Shown here: piece by piece, positions 43,279 through 55,432 of the stretch
Position numbering within the stretch: the first letter of the stretch is position 1
Layout of the letters: each line of letters starts with the position of its first letter
Assembly: GCA_033439255.1 (NCBI GenBank)
Contig: CM065885.1
Location: 1,736,001 to 1,800,000, forward strand
DNA from: Hericium rajendrae
Taxonomy: Eukaryota > Basidiomycota > Agaricomycetes > Russulales > Hericiaceae
Direction: 5' to 3'
DNA length: 64,000 nt
Program-made: the position numbers and the translations under genes
The notes under the pieces: model-generated
The model's database searches: none
The model's input: the letters and a program-made list of their open reading frames with translations, nothing else
Told to the model about the DNA's origin: nothing

Positions 43279-43787
43279 ACTGGACTCTCCACCTCTGCTG
43301 ACCTCCGTGGACTTTGAATGCTTCTTCTCTGACTTCGCTCTGTATTCTCGCGCACGCTCATCACTGGACAGACTGTTTCGCTATCGTTATTCGCATTGCT
43401 CTGACCTCTATTTCTCACTCACTTTTCAACTGACTTTGCTGTGTTGCTGGAGATCGGTCGCATGGGTTCGGATTCGCATCTGGACATATCGTAGACTTGC
43501 AATTACTTATTCATTCGCACTTTCGCATACCATCGTTCTGTAGCTTTGTTCAATTATACCTCGTCAGGTGTATTCTCGTTCTCTGCATGCGACGTGCAGC
43601 CAAGAAACTCGCTTCGCACCAATGTGCCTTGATCGCATATCGCGGTCTTCTCGGAAGCATATCATAGACGCAACGTCAATACTGTACCTAGCAAACCAGA
43701 TTTCATCTTATATCCCGCCCTTTGCCTTCTTGCTGAAAGTAGAGGGCTTCAGCAAGGCTTTAATATATCGATTTATTTAAATAATCT
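43279..43787. other. Convergent spacer between the Rua1-like gene and SUS1
   Basis: About 500 bp with both 3' untranslated regions; nothing else recognised. Confidence 0.4.
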
Positions 43788-44259
43788 TCAGCTGTCGAAC
43801 TGCTCGTCCAGAAACTTCCTAATGGCAGTCATGATATCTGCCCGAACAAACTCAGGGATGGTGGCTGCACATTGTCAGACAATTAAGTAAAGGAGTGGTC
43901 AAAGGGGGGGCTGGCTTACCTCGGGCTCTCGGACCTACATGTTCAATCAGCTGCCGTAACGACAACGGCTCCATAGCGCGAGCATGTTCTGCAACAAAAC
44001 CGTCGTCCCGAAACAATCCACTTGGACAACCAGCTATGAAACGTACCTTTGCTCTGGTTCCGCACGTCGTCCACCCAGCCCGCGTCGTTCAATTTATACG
44101 ACAGCATCAAGCAGATCCTGCGCGACCGTCAGGTCAACTTGGGGACGGACGAAATACAACAATGACTCACCGATCCCACTCTCCCGACTGGACAAGGCGC
44201 TTCTGCACCTTGGAGTACAGCGCGTCCACGTCCGCCTCAGACTGCGTCGTGTCGCGCAT
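43788..44259 (-). CDS. SUS1: SUS1/ENY2, SAGA and TREX-2 subunit
   Basis: Four exons with consistent phase: 44171-44259, 44047-44117, 43920-43988, 43788-43864; 101 aa, the normal size. The protein is a run of helices: MRDTTQSEADVDALYSKVQK, RLVQSGEWDRICLMLSYKLN, DAGWVDDVRNQSKEHARAM, SLRQLIEHVGPRARATIPEF and VRADIMTAIRKFLDEQF. This is the SUS1 family pattern. SUS1 belongs to the SAGA histone H2B deubiquitinase module and to the TREX-2 mRNA export complex at nuclear pores. The start at 44259 was chosen because it gives the family length. The frame is open upstream to about 44415, through a repeat encoding TVETVETVETVET, so a longer form cannot be fully excluded. Confidence 0.92.
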
Positions 44260-44789
44260 GTCCTCCTGTTCCGATTCGCGACCGCTCGACTGGAGCAGAG
44301 CTGCAAAACGCGAAACGCGCGCGCCGCGAGGGTTTACGGTTTCTAGAAGTGTCTCAACCGTCTCGACCGTCTCAACCGTCTCAACCGTCCCGAACTGCTT
44401 AAGTAAGCCATTCAATTGTGGACGTTGGGACGGTTGGGACGGTCGGCCTGTCCAACCCTAACCCAAACTCAATATCTCACATCCCTCGAAAATCATCAAT
44501 ATACCCGCCAACCCAACCAACCCAACCTCCAACCCAACCGCCAACCCAACCGCCAACCCAACCCATCCCAACCCCAACCGGCGTGAGCGCAAACGCGCCG
44601 CACGGTACTCGTCGTCTCCATCATGTGATCGTGCGAATGGGCTGCCTTACCGGGACGAAGCGAGTCTTCGCGTCTCGAGGGATTTGCTGGTCCGAGTCTA
44701 GCTCTCCGACCATTGCAGCATCGCACAGACTGTGAGCGTTTGTTCTTTTCCGTGGAATGAAGTGAATGGAGGGACTGATGCTTTGATAG
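44260..44789. promoter_or_regulatory. Divergent SUS1/RSM10 intergenic region with simple repeats
   Basis: Holds both promoters. A 9-bp repeat (cgtctcaac and variants, about five units) lies at 44344-44390. Pyrimidine-strand ccaacccaac repeats lie at 44505-44580. Between them gttgggacggttgggacggt carries the same GACGG word in inverted form. Length polymorphism is likely here. Confidence 0.6.
44344..44580. repeat. Two adjacent simple-repeat tracts
   Basis: Tract 1 is a 9-bp period (cgtctcaac); tract 2 is ccaacccaac with interspersed cgccaaccc. Both lie in the shared SUS1/RSM10 upstream region. Confidence 0.85.
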
Positions 44790-45836
44790 ATGCTTGCTGC
44801 CGTAGCGAGGTCCGCGCGGACGCGTTCGTGTCGTTCTGTCATCTCCGTTCGTGCGCGATGGGCGCATAATGAGGGGGAGGCTCCTGCGTGAGTACATTTC
44901 CTCCGCTATAGATTGGCACGATTCTGACGTATCTATTCAGCTCTGAAAAAGAGAAGGAAGCTCCAAAAGAGAAGGCTGCTTCTGGATCCGCCGTACCACC
45001 CCCGACGCAGTCGAAGCCCTTGAAGCCCGCACAGTATGTACAGCATTGCTTTCCATCTAGCTGTGGATTGACCTGGATTTCATGAAGGTCTGTCGCGAAG
45101 GAGGCTTCGGAAGCAGTCAAAGCAGCCCTCATAAAACCTTCCGAGACACCGAAAGCCGTTTCGTACGTACAGCGTCTTGTCCTTTTATTACCTCTCTGAC
45201 GACCAGCGCAGTGACAAGACACCTCAGCCCTCCGCTCCCGCCTCCGCAGCCCCAATACCCGCCAAGCCCCTCCGCCGCGTCACGCTCGACCCCGACGAGC
45301 GCGACTTCCACGCGACCGTCGTCCACGGCCGCGGCAGCCTCAAGCCCTACCAACACCCCCAAACGCACGGCATCCCCGTCGCGCTCGTGCACTTCCGCTC
45401 CTTCTTCCCGCCGCTCCTCCCCATCTTCACGAACTTCGCGCTGCACGCCGCCGCGTCGCTCGGCATCCCCGTCTCGGGCGTCGCGGCGCTCCCGACGCAG
45501 CGCTCGCTGTGGACCGTCCCGCGCGGGCCGTTCGTGCACAAGAAGTCGCAGGAGAACTTCGAGCGCAAGGTGCACAAGCGCGTTGTCAAGGCTTTCGATG
45601 CGGACCCCGAGGTCGTCGATCGGTGGATCAAGTACCTGGAGCGCCATGCGCTTGCTGGCGTCGGTATTAGGGTCGTGCGGTGGCACCGCGTGCCCGTGGG
45701 GGTTGGGCGGAAGCAGCTCGAGAGTGCTGTGAGCCGGATGCGGTTGGAGGGTCCGACGGATAAGGAGAAGGTCAAGGCTTTGGGCCAGCAGATCATCACG
45801 GAGGAGACGAAGGCGGCGCAGGGCGCGACGGCGTAG
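44790..45836 (+). CDS. RSM10: Mitochondrial ribosomal protein uS10m
   Basis: Four exons with consistent phase: 44790-44887, 44941-45033, 45088-45162, 45212-45836; 296 aa. The N-terminus MLAAVARSARTRSCRSVISV is a typical Arg-rich mitochondrial presequence. The S10 core reads TLDPDERDFHATVVHGRGSL, IPVALVHFRSFFPPLLPIFT, LPTQRSLWTVPRGPFVHKKS and QENFERKVHKRVVKAFDADP, where the last two are signature S10 motifs, followed by a fungal C-terminal extension. It is a part of the mitoribosomal small-subunit head. It is divergent from SUS1. Part of this gene, introns included, was copied to 59681-60098. Confidence 0.93.
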
Positions 45837-46153
45837 ATGACTGCTGTGTGCTCTGTTTAGACTTCATACCTCCAACTCGTATCTCCGTTCATAATGCAAG
45901 CCGTTCCGTCATAACTCGCGCGTTGCGTGAACTCTGCTGCACATACTCGGCGACGCTGAACATTTTGGATTCTACTCTGACAGACATTTCGGTTTGGCCG
46001 TGTTTGGGTTTGTAGGCGGCGATAATTTTCTGTTTCCTCGCTAAGCTTGTTGGCAAATGGTCGCGTTATACAGACATTACACCCGCCGCGAGCCCTTTCT
46101 CTTCAGTTCCATGCCTGCATCATAGTTTGTCCAACTTATTTCCTGCGCTCTAA
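45837..46153. other. Spacer between RSM10 and BMT2
   Basis: Contains the 3' end of RSM10 and the BMT2 promoter; no gene seen. Confidence 0.45.
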
Positions 46154-47167
46154 ATGCCCAAAGCTCGCAAACGTAAAGCCGCCGTCACCCAGCACCCCAG
46201 CGCGAACGAGCCCACCACCTCAAGCACCCCGCACTCCAGCCGCACGCTCATCCGCCGCTTTCACGTTCTGCTCAAGCAGCAGTCGCAGCTGCAGCATGAG
46301 CCGCCCACACCATCGAACTCGGAGACGCTGGCCACCATCGCGGCGGAGATCGAGGAACTCGGCGGACTCTCGGCGTACCAGCAGATGTCTAGCATCGGGC
46401 AGGGAAGCGACAGAGGTGGGGGGAGCGAGAAGGTGTTTGTCGGCTGGCTGAAGGAGCTGGGATGGGATGATGTCACTCATGAGAAGAAGCACAGGTGCGT
46501 TGTCTTTCTTTACTGTGGTAGCTGACTGGGTCCAACCCGTTGACTTCAGACACCCATAGGCTCTTAGAGGTTGGAGCGCTCAAACCAGATAATTATGCTC
46601 CATATAGCGCATGGATCGATGTACAGCCTATCGATCTCCGCTCGCGGCACCCGTCTATCTTGGAGCAGGATTTTCTGCTCATGGACGCGGAAGAGCATAG
46701 GGAGAAATGGGACGTTATCAGTCTCAGTCTCGTCGTCAACTTCGTTGCAGATGCGAAGGATCGCGGTGCGTATTGAGGGTTTACTGAGTGAATTCATGTT
46801 TAACAGAATATCTTGCAGGCCGCATGCTCCGTTTAGCCCATATAATGCTACGCGCAGAGGGTCTACTCTTCCTAGCCGTCAGTATCTCCTCTAGAGTGTA
46901 TCATCGAGGCACATGTTGACTATCTTACTCCTACAGCTCCCACTACCATGCGTGTCGAACTCTCGTTACACTACGCCCGAGCATTTGACTGCTCTCATGG
47001 CGGCCATCGGATTCACGCAGCTGCGGGAACGCTGGAAACCAGGCGGCAAGATGGCTTACTGGCTTTATCGAAAGACGGTTCCGGAGGCCAATCAAGATGC
47101 AGATCGTTTTTCGAAGAAGAACGTTCTGCGCCAAGGAAATAGAAATAACTTTTGCATCTTGCTTTAA
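46154..47167 (+). CDS. BMT2: 25S rRNA adenine-N1 methyltransferase BMT2
   Basis: Four exons with consistent phase: 46154-46494, 46560-46765, 46819-46877, 46937-47167; 278 aa. It starts MPKARKRKAAVTQHPSANEP, a basic nucleolar-type N-terminus. It continues with LIRRFHVLLKQQ, EELGGLSAYQQMSSIGQGSD, LLEVGALKPDNYAPYSAWID, VQPIDLRSRHPSILEQDF and DVISLSLVVNFVADAKDRGR, ending in LLFLALPLPCVSNSRYTTPE and LTALMAAIGFTQLRERWKPG. The LEVG..., IDLRS... and SLVVNFV blocks form the SAM-binding fold of the BMT2 family (N1-methyladenosine at A2142 of yeast 25S rRNA). No defect seen. Confidence 0.93.
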
Positions 47168-48902
47168 CTGGAACGCGATGCCTTGAGCATCCATGACGGG
47201 ATTTTGAGCGTTAGCCGTAAGCCTCGGGCTTACGTCTCTGGCTTTTGTACGTCGTCTTCAGTCGGGTCATGTCACGATCGGTTTGTCTGAAGGCGTCCCT
47301 CGACTTCATGCAAGGCTGGGATCGTAGAAGCTTTCGGGGTACGTCGTTGGGTTCAATCATCGTGACATGAGATGATGTATTCTTCGATATCAGTATACAC
47401 TGTATGTTTTGACAGAATCTTGAGATGATACCTCGCCGGTACTATTCGTACTATTCTTATCTCGTGGCTTACAGCGGCTTAATTGGCAGATGGTGATCTA
47501 GCGGAACAGCAGTGGAGTGCATTGGTCTGTATGAAGCATCACTGTCCCTGAAAGGCTCCGCTGAATCTGGTTGTTTTCAGGTCTCTCGCTGTCGGGTATA
47601 TCCTGTACATCGTATTTCATCGGAAGTCCGGATTCTTTGCGATTCATAAATGGGTTCCGCTTTTTTTCCGCGTCATCCCATCTTCTAGGCTCAGGCTAAG
47701 TATCTATCATCTGCGAGCCGCACATCGTTCTTAGCGCCGCTCAAGGCAATAGGCACCATGCGCTTCGCAGGCGATAGCACAGACACCGCGGTCAACTGCC
47801 TGATACCCTGAGAACCTTCTCAGGCAGATAGAAGCTGAGGGCATTAAGCCGTTGGTCGTTCATGCGAGTATCAGTCAGTAGGAGCTGATGAGAGCGGGCA
47901 CGAGCTGACAACGCGCTAATATCTCGTTGTGGAAGACTGCGGACCGGTCTCATCAGTAAACGTAGAAGGTCTGCTGTTTCGCTATAAATGGACTGCCCTT
48001 GAAATGGTCAGTCAAGGCGGAAGCGGATATATCAATCGCCGGTAAGTAAGACTGCTGTGGAGTGCAATTGTGCTGATATCATCGCTGGTCATCCTTCCGA
48101 TACAGGATCACCATCAGCTCTTGGCCAGCGCGACAATTCCATCTTATCTCATGCAGCGCCTCAAAATGTACTACATACCAGAGGAGCCACGCATGGCTGT
48201 GGTGAGTGCGTCTACTGAACCGAACCTGAAGAGCAGGTAGCTGATTGGGTGGTTTGCATAGCTTCTGCTTTATGTCAGTCTTTGAGCGATACGCTTGACA
48301 TCTGGTTTCGCTTCCTGAACTTGAGGTGCGTTATGCTTCTGGTTACTGTATCTACCGAACAGACCCTTCCGAACTCATGTTCCGTGATGCGAGCACAAAT
48401 AGAACGATGCCGAACAGATGCCATACTCCATCTATAGCATCGGAAAGGCCTGCTATGTAGTTACTAATGTTCTTCGTCATGGTCGGGAGTCTGTGCCGTG
48501 AAGATCGCGTAGATGTGCGCGAACGATGGCTCGCTGCCTGCGCGGGACTCGTGCTTCCTCATCGACCAGGCAAGAGAGCAGATTCTATACTATGCTTCTA
48601 GCGGTAGGCATGCAAAAGTTCATCAGAAAAGTTGACATACGGTCAAACAGCCATGGGATGGCCATCACTCCAAACACGGTTCAATAACTATTGGGGCCTG
48701 CGAGATTCCGGTTTATAAGCAACTGCTATGCAGACTACTGATATGGAGACCTGGCCGTTCGCTCTGGTGAATCATCTCGCAGCTCGCTGGAGCAACAAAG
48801 CACCATCTGTTCTGCTCACTGGTACCACATAAGTACCTGTGATGTCAAACCTGCTGAAGGTTGTGGATACCTTCCCTGGCACTGTGGCTCCTCATTATCG
48901 AT
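47168..48902. other. Accessory spacer leading into DUF6534 copy 3
   Basis: No gene recognised in 47168-48330. A hairpin with CTGCCTGA and TCAGGCAG arms sits at about 47798-47826. From about 48330 on, the sequence matches 60100-60678 (for example catggtcgggagtctgtgcc), i.e. the promoter side of duplication block B. Confidence 0.45.
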
Positions 48903-51060
48903 ATGTCTTTGGCTCAAGACCTGCTATCCTTCCCTCTCGACAGACCTACCCCCTATCCAGACATTCTCTTCCGCGAAATTTTTGGTAAGTTCATCATTAT
49001 GGGCACTCGACATTATATTGGTCGCGTCAGTTCATGTATTACTTTACTTTTTAGGTGCCACATTGATATGTTGCATGCTCACGCTCATCCTCTATGGACT
49101 ATCCATCTTGCAGGCAAGCGGTCATCCTCACTTGTAAGCATCCCGAGGTTGAACCTAATCAAAGACGTACTTGTACTATCTGAATTACCCGGACGATCGA
49201 TGGGTACTCAAAGTGCTGGTAGGTAGTAATTGGCAGTTCTGTGCGACATATTGCTTAACAATCAATCAGGTCACAGTGCTCTTGTTGGTACTGTCGGTTG
49301 TATTTCTCTGTCCACTCTGACAATGTGCGAAACAGCTGTGTGTCAACACTGCATGTAATCTTTGGTAAGCAGCCTCTCCTGCTCTTAAACTTGTATTGAA
49401 CAGCCTCATGGACAGTATGCAATTCCGTGTATCACTACACAGTGCGTCTGAGGATCGTAAGAGTGGATTTGAACGAGAACTGAAAGCTTTGATCCATCTC
49501 CAGATCATCACCTACCACGACCCGTTGTTATTGATCAGCGGATATTGGTATGTATATCTCATCGTTACGTCGCTTTAGCTGTGATTGAACAACTATTGCC
49601 ATGGCTAGGTCGCTTTATGCATGAACATTCCGCTGCTCCTATTCTTCCCTTTACTTACTTTTCTGATTGTGTAGGCATCACCTGCGGTCGGAGTGGGTCT
49701 TGCATCAGCGAAATAAATCTGAAATATCAATGACTTTTCCGGCAGGTTTTCGTCTGTTTTCTAGTCCAGCTGTGGGCCTTATGCTCCTTCATGAACCTGC
49801 GTGATCACTGATTTATGGTCAATCTCAGGTTCTATATGCGGATGATCCACCATCGTCGGTGCATCTGTGCCTTTCTCTTTTTATACTTCTCACATCCATT
49901 ATTTGAGCAGTGACAAAAGACATATGGCGCTTGTCCCTGACAATTATACTTGTATGTAGCATCTCATGCGCTTGGGTTAACTACGAATCAAAGTTGATTC
50001 GTTAACGATATAGGTGCTGTTGACATTTATGCAAGTTGGTAAGAGCGTGTTCACTGATAGCGATCATAATCTGAGAAGAGAGGACTATGGCTAGCTTTTG
50101 GAATCTGTAAGCGACTAGATTGCTTTGTTGATGTTCTTCACGAATTTGATTATTACAGTGATGATTATCAGAGAGTCAGTCTTCGGCATTGAATCCATCA
50201 TATGTATTTCCTAAGTCAAACGGCAGATTCCATAACTGGGATATCATGAAACTCCCCGACATTGCTGTAGGCTCTAGCCAGCCTTCTCCTAATCTCCAAG
50301 GTTAACTTATCCATCAGCTCAACACGATGGTTCCGACACTTGCTGCAAGGGTCGCATCAGATTCGGTGACTGCGCTGTCGCTTTGCATTCTCTTGCATCG
50401 CAAGCAACAGGTGAACTTCATCGGGTGGGTTCTACCGCACTTCTGGTTTCGTAATATGCCTCTGACGTCTTCAAATAGATCAGCAAAACTAGTCCACACC
50501 TTGATCATTTTCTCTGTGAATAGATTTCTTGTGACTACGTGTGTATTGGATTTCTATATACCAGATTCTATTGCTGAAATAGCACAGGGTAGTCGTTCTT
50601 GTCCAAATGATAGTTGTGAGTTTCTTCGCGGCGCATGCAGGTCTTCTCGACTAAGCAACTTCATGGCCAGCTCATCTGCTCGCCCACGAGCACTTGGGCT
50701 CTGCCCTTCGACCTTGTCAGTACTCATCGTGAGCCTTCCTCAACCATAAAATTTGGCACTCTCACCCCCTTCGCAGTTTATATAAATAGCTGCTTGGCAA
50801 CACTCAATTCGCGCAACCACATGCGCAGCATCGGCCAAACTGGCATAGAGAAATCTGACTTTCTGGCCTCGGGTCACAGCATCGAGTTTGAACGTCCCTC
50901 GACCGTCAACACGAGCAGAAATACTAGACGTTCAGTGAATGCTGAATTGAACCGCGCGAGGACGATGGAGGAAGTAGGGATTGACATGGTGGATTCTGTC
51001 AAGGATCATAACGCGGACTGCACTACTGTATGGATCATCTCCTAATCAAAGTCTCACCGG
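48330..51060. repeat. Segmental duplication, block B copy 1 (partner 60100-62825)
   Basis: Continuous similarity to 60100-62825 in the same orientation, including about 550 bp upstream of the start codon, the whole DUF6534 gene, and the downstream sequence to just after the stop (atctcctaatc and caccggct in both). Identity looks near 85%. A third, more diverged relative covers about 51550-54040. Confidence 0.85.
48903..51045 (+). CDS. DUF6534-type membrane protein, copy 3
   Basis: Start ATG at 48903: MSLAQDLLSFPLDRPTPYPD, then ILFREIFG at a GTAAGT donor. Next exon: ATLICCMLTLILYGLSILQ. Third: TYLYYLNYPDDRWVLKVL. A later exon reads LIIFSVNRFLVTTCVLDFYI. The C-terminal exon holds VYINSCLATLNSRNHMRSIG and a polar tail ending in DCTTVWIIS at 51045. 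These are the hallmarks of DUF6534, in order. Many short exons with some weak donors make the middle uncertain. Plus-strand orientation, opposite to copies 1 and 2. Membrane location inferred; function unknown. Confidence 0.55.
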
Positions 51061-51549
51061 CTCCACTGACATTGTCTTGATGTAGATATCGGTTGTTTGA
51101 ACTACGTATTAGATTGGCTACTTCAAAGTTTATGCTCCCCGCGCTGCACACGCCGCCCTTCATATAACTTTCATCTCCTGAAAGCAGCTATTGAGATGAC
51201 TTCATACGGCATCGTCTCCCACAACTAACCATCTCGATTTAAAGCTCTGGGTTCCAATATACTCCCCGTTCTGATCAGCTCAAACTATCTCAGTGTCTTG
51301 TCAGCTGATAGGTACTTCGACACCGAAAGAACAGACTGGGTGACCAAGGTACAATTCATCAGTGGTGCGCCTGTTCCCTTCTTCGCACACATCAGCTCTG
51401 ATTTGGATCTCTCTTCCGGGTCAAACTATTTTAACTGACGGGAATTTTCGATTCAGTATTATGACGAGATAACATTTTCCTATCTTATAGTCGTACACAG
51501 GTTTACCTACATCGGATGGACTGGTTTGAACTGTAAGGCCCTCGGGATG
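51061..51549. other. Spacer between DUF6534 copies 3 and 4
   Basis: No gene recognised. The following 51550-51861 resembles the upstream part of block B (tcttccacgatgcgatgctg here, tcttcacgatgcgatgctga at 60164). Confidence 0.4.
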
Positions 51550-51861
51550 TTGCCGGAACTCGTCTTCCACGATGCGATGCTGATCGGAGCAAGAATACAA
51601 TGACTTCCATTCAGCTTACTGAAGGGCTTCTTTGTAGTGCTCGGAATCCGCACAATCTGGGAAGGGCGGAAAGTGGTCCGCTGAATCCGTGCTCACTTCG
51701 ATCGGTGCAATCACCACACTATGACCGTTCTACACTAGAAGGTGCACGGATCGCGGCCAACTTGAGCAACAGATCGCCACAGATCCCGCACATATAAGTT
51801 GCTGGGGCCTGCTGTAGATCGTGCAGAACTTCCTCGGCGCTGCTGTTCCTCATTGCTAAAT

Positions 51862-54039
51862 ATGTCTTCGGTTCAGGAGCCTCCATCCTTCCCTCTGGAC
51901 AGACCTACCCCAATTCCACCCAGCCTTTTTCGCGAAGTTTATGGTGCGTGAAACTTGAACATCGGAATCTATGTCCATTTAACTGATATGATTGTTGTCA
52001 GGTGGCGCGTTAATATGCTCCATGCTGTTGCTTGTCCTTTACGGACTGTCAGTGTTGCAGGTAAGTGATCATTCTCATATGGCATGCGCCGTGAGGCTAA
52101 TCCTACCACGAAGACATACCTGTACTATCTGAACTACCCAGGCGACAGTCGGCGGCTGAAAATGCTGGTAAGCAAGAACTGGCGATTTCGCACGACACGT
52201 TGATCAACAATAATTAAGGTCACATTGCTATTGTTGGTATTGCTACTTGTGACGTCCTGTATATCCTCATGATGTGTGGAATAGCTGCGTGTCAACGCTG
52301 CATGCCATCTTCAGTAAGCCGTCTCTCCTACTTCTAGAGTCGTATTAACGAGCTTCACGAATAGCATCTCACGCTGTCTATCATTATATGGTATGTCTTG
52401 TCGCAGACCTAGATTTCGATGAAAAGCGACAACGTCTATCTGTTCCCAGATCTTTGCCTACGACGAGCCTCTTTTACTGATTGGTGGTGACTGGTATATC
52501 TCGCTATTCTTCCATACTAGCTGTTGCTCAATGATTGTCTTCTTGACCAGGTCGCTTTATGTACGGATCTTTCACCCCTCCTACTCTTCGCTACTAATTA
52601 TGTCGCTTGTACAGATGGGCCCTGGAATCGGGGTGAGTCTTGCATCGGCGACGGAGGTTTGAATTATTGATGGCCTTTTTGCCAGGTCGTCATCTGCTTC
52701 TTCGTCCAATCGTCAGTTTCTCTGCTCCTTCGCGAATCCGCATGTAAACTTATGGTAAATTTTAGGTTCTATATTCGGGTAATTTACCTTCGTGGGTGAA
52801 CCTTTGCCTTTCTTGTTTCTGCAAATCTAACAACGAACATTCAAACAGTGACAAAACACAAGTGGCGCATCTTCTTGACAATTGTACTCGTATGTTGCGT
52901 TTCATACACTCGGATTAATTCCAAGGCAAATCTAATTTATTATCTATGTAGGTACTGTTGATCCTTATGCAAGTCGGTAAGAGCATGTCCGCCGTTAGCA
53001 ATTATAATCTGAGATGATCAAACTATGGTCCAGCTTTCGGAATTTGTATGTGACGAGATTGTCTCACTGATATCGTTCACTGAATTGATTACTGCAGTCT
53101 CGATCGTCGGAGAGTCAGTCCTTATTCAGTCTAATCTATTTCTTGCTTAGCCCATACATTCAGATTCCGTGAATGGGATATCCCGAAGCTGTCAAATATC
53201 GCTGTAGGCTATGATTAACCTTCTCCCGATCACCAGGACTTATATGTCGAATAGCTCGACGCGATGGTACCGACGTCTGCTGTCAGGGCTGCAGCAGATT
53301 TGGTGACGGCACTGTCGCTTTGTATTCTGTTACACCGCGCGCAACAGGTGGACTTCGTCGGGTGGGTTCTGCCGTAGCTTTCGATTTCGCTATGCGCCTC
53401 TGACTTCTTCGAACAGATCAGCGAGATTGGTCCATACCTTGATCCTTTTCTCTGTGAACAGGTTCCTCCTAACTACGTGTGTTTTGAAATTTTATATGTC
53501 AGATCATATTGCTGAAATTACACAGGGTCGTTGTTCTTATTCAGATGATAGTGGTGAGCTTCCTCACATTGAAAATCGGCCGTCCTCGACTGAGCGGCTC
53601 CACAAACAGCTCATTTGCTCGCCTAGTAGCACTTGGGCCATGCTCATAGACTTCATCAGTGCCCATCGTAGGTCTTCCTCAAATACAAAGCTCCGGATAC
53701 TCATTTCCCTTCACAGTATATGTGAATAGTTGTTTGGCGACGCTCAATTCGCGCAATCACATACGCAGCATCGGCCACGGAATAGAGCGATCTGAATTCC
53801 TGACCATGAGCCCCGGCATTGAGTTTCAACATTCGCAGGTTGGCACTACAGGCAGAGATACACAAATGGTGGATGTTGATTTGAACAACACGAGGACGAC
53901 GAATGGTGCAGGGATTGGGGTGGTCAAGTCTATTGAAGGTTATAGCCCTGATGACACCGTGGTATGGATTATTTCAATATCACGCTATCATTGGCTCACG
54001 TCAACATCATCTCGGTGTAGATATCGGCTGTGTGAATGA
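51862..54039 (+). CDS. DUF6534-type membrane protein, copy 4
   Basis: Start ATG at 51862: MSSVQEPPSFPLDRPTPIPP, then SLFREVYG. Following exons give ALICSMLLLVLYGLSVLQ and TYLYYLNYPGDSRRLKML. Near the end VYVNSCLATLNSRNHIRSIG is kept. In copies 3 and 5 the protein ends at VWIIS-stop. Here the stop codon has become a sense codon and the frame runs 19 residues further, to 54039. It is the most diverged of the three plus-strand copies, so either an older duplicate or one evolving faster. Exon structure is only partly certain. Confidence 0.5.
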
Positions 54040-54303
54040 AGCATACCAAAGTACCACAACTTTCCACAAGGCAACCTCGGGCTATCTCCTGATCATGAGA
54101 GTTGGGACCAAGGTTGTGGATCATTGATCAAGGACGTGATTTGGAGAAAATGGGTGCCATCGTCGATGGTATAGAGTATATACTGAGTATGCACACAGTA
54201 GTACAGACGATGATTCTGAGAGCTCAGAGGACCAGTGTAGACGCTTGTAAATACTACGTACCCTAACCTATAGTCCCCTGCAGACATTTGTAGACGCCGG
54301 AAG
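54040..54303. other. Spacer before the hAT-type element
   Basis: No gene seen; ends in the target site GCCGGAAG (54296-54303). Confidence 0.4.
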
Positions 54304-54980
54304 TAGGGCTCTGTGTAGAACTCCCCACGGAGTTTCTCACGCGTTTTAAACAAAACGTGTTTTAAACACGGTGTTTTAAACAGAGTTTCTAACTACCACA
54401 GTGTAATACGTAATGATGCACCAGACCCGACAGAATTAGCCATCAAATCTATTCTGCTCCACCCAAGGATCGTCAGATATGTCTCCGTGTGTTGAGGATA
54501 TGCCCGACTCAGGAAGAAGGACATCAGAGTGGCCAATACAGACTTTGACGGCAGCATTCCTGATCTATAAATGGCCTTGCTTTCGCATCGCCGGCGCTGA
54601 GGACAATATTGAGGCCTGAGGATCGGCAGTCAGAAATCAAGAAACAATTCCTGATTTGTGGTGCACGCTCAGATCTGAGCCTCGCCAGTTGGCCGCTCCG
54701 TGACTTTAGATCACCATACACCCCTCCCAATGCACTGAATGATCACCACCGGGATCGCGCATGAGCCTGCATGAGCTCGAGGGCCACCGCCGTGTCGATG
54801 TAGTCAATGCCGCCCTTCCCAAGCCTCCCCCGATGGTTCCCCGAGCCTCTTACGTAATACACCGAGTGACGTTTCTAACACCTCAAAATATGGTACCCTC
54901 GGCAAATAGGTGTTTATAACGTGTTTATAACGCCTTGTTAGAAACTGAGTTTCAAACAAACACTTCTACACAGAGCCCTA
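54304..54980 (+). mobile_element. hAT-type MITE, 677 bp, with 8-bp target duplication
   Basis: The left end TAGGGCTCTGTGTAGAA is exactly inverted at the right end, giving 17-bp perfect TIRs. They are flanked by identical 8-bp GCCGGAAG at 54296-54303 and 54981-54988. TAGGG-type TIR ends with 8-bp duplications are diagnostic of hAT elements. Left subterminal DNA has three GTTTTAAAC boxes (within 54342-54379); the right side has two GTTTATAAC boxes near 54910-54930. The interior has no transposase. Perfect target duplications and TIRs suggest fairly recent insertion. Confidence 0.88.
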
Positions 54981-55432
54981 GCCGGAAGCATCTCGATCCG
55001 AATCTTGTTTCTATCAATCACCGTGACCGATGGCCCCTTCGACGTGCTCATCATATCACCGCAGTGGCGCTCCTTTCTGGCATCCGCACGTCTTTCTACC
55101 ATCTCCGTGCACTATGTAAGTACGTATAGCTTGCAGATATAGCCTGATATCGACGGCATTCTCACAATTACGGATGCTATCGCCAACCTGCTTTCATCTT
55201 GCGCTATGCTTGGTCTGTGTGGGAGGAGTGGACGCCTGGAAAGGCGACAAGACGCTCGAAAGTGTGAAATAGGGGAGAATGCGGTCGAGGACATGCTTCA
55301 GAGAGAAGCAGACTTTCGCATCGCGTTTTCCTGTTCCCATGTTCCTTCAAGTGTTCTCTCTAGTAAGTGTTCGCTGTCGCTGCCTGTCCTCTCTCCTCCA
55401 AACTCACCTAGCAAACACTCTGCTTCAGAAAA
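54981..55432. other. Promoter region of the flavin monooxygenase gene
   Basis: Contains the right target duplication and the upstream region of the monooxygenase; no separate gene recognised. Confidence 0.4.

Noticed and set aside
44260-44415. A longer SUS1 protein starting upstream at the open frame to about 44415
   Set aside because: The extension is repeat-encoded and has no counterpart in the family; the ATG at 44259 gives the standard length.
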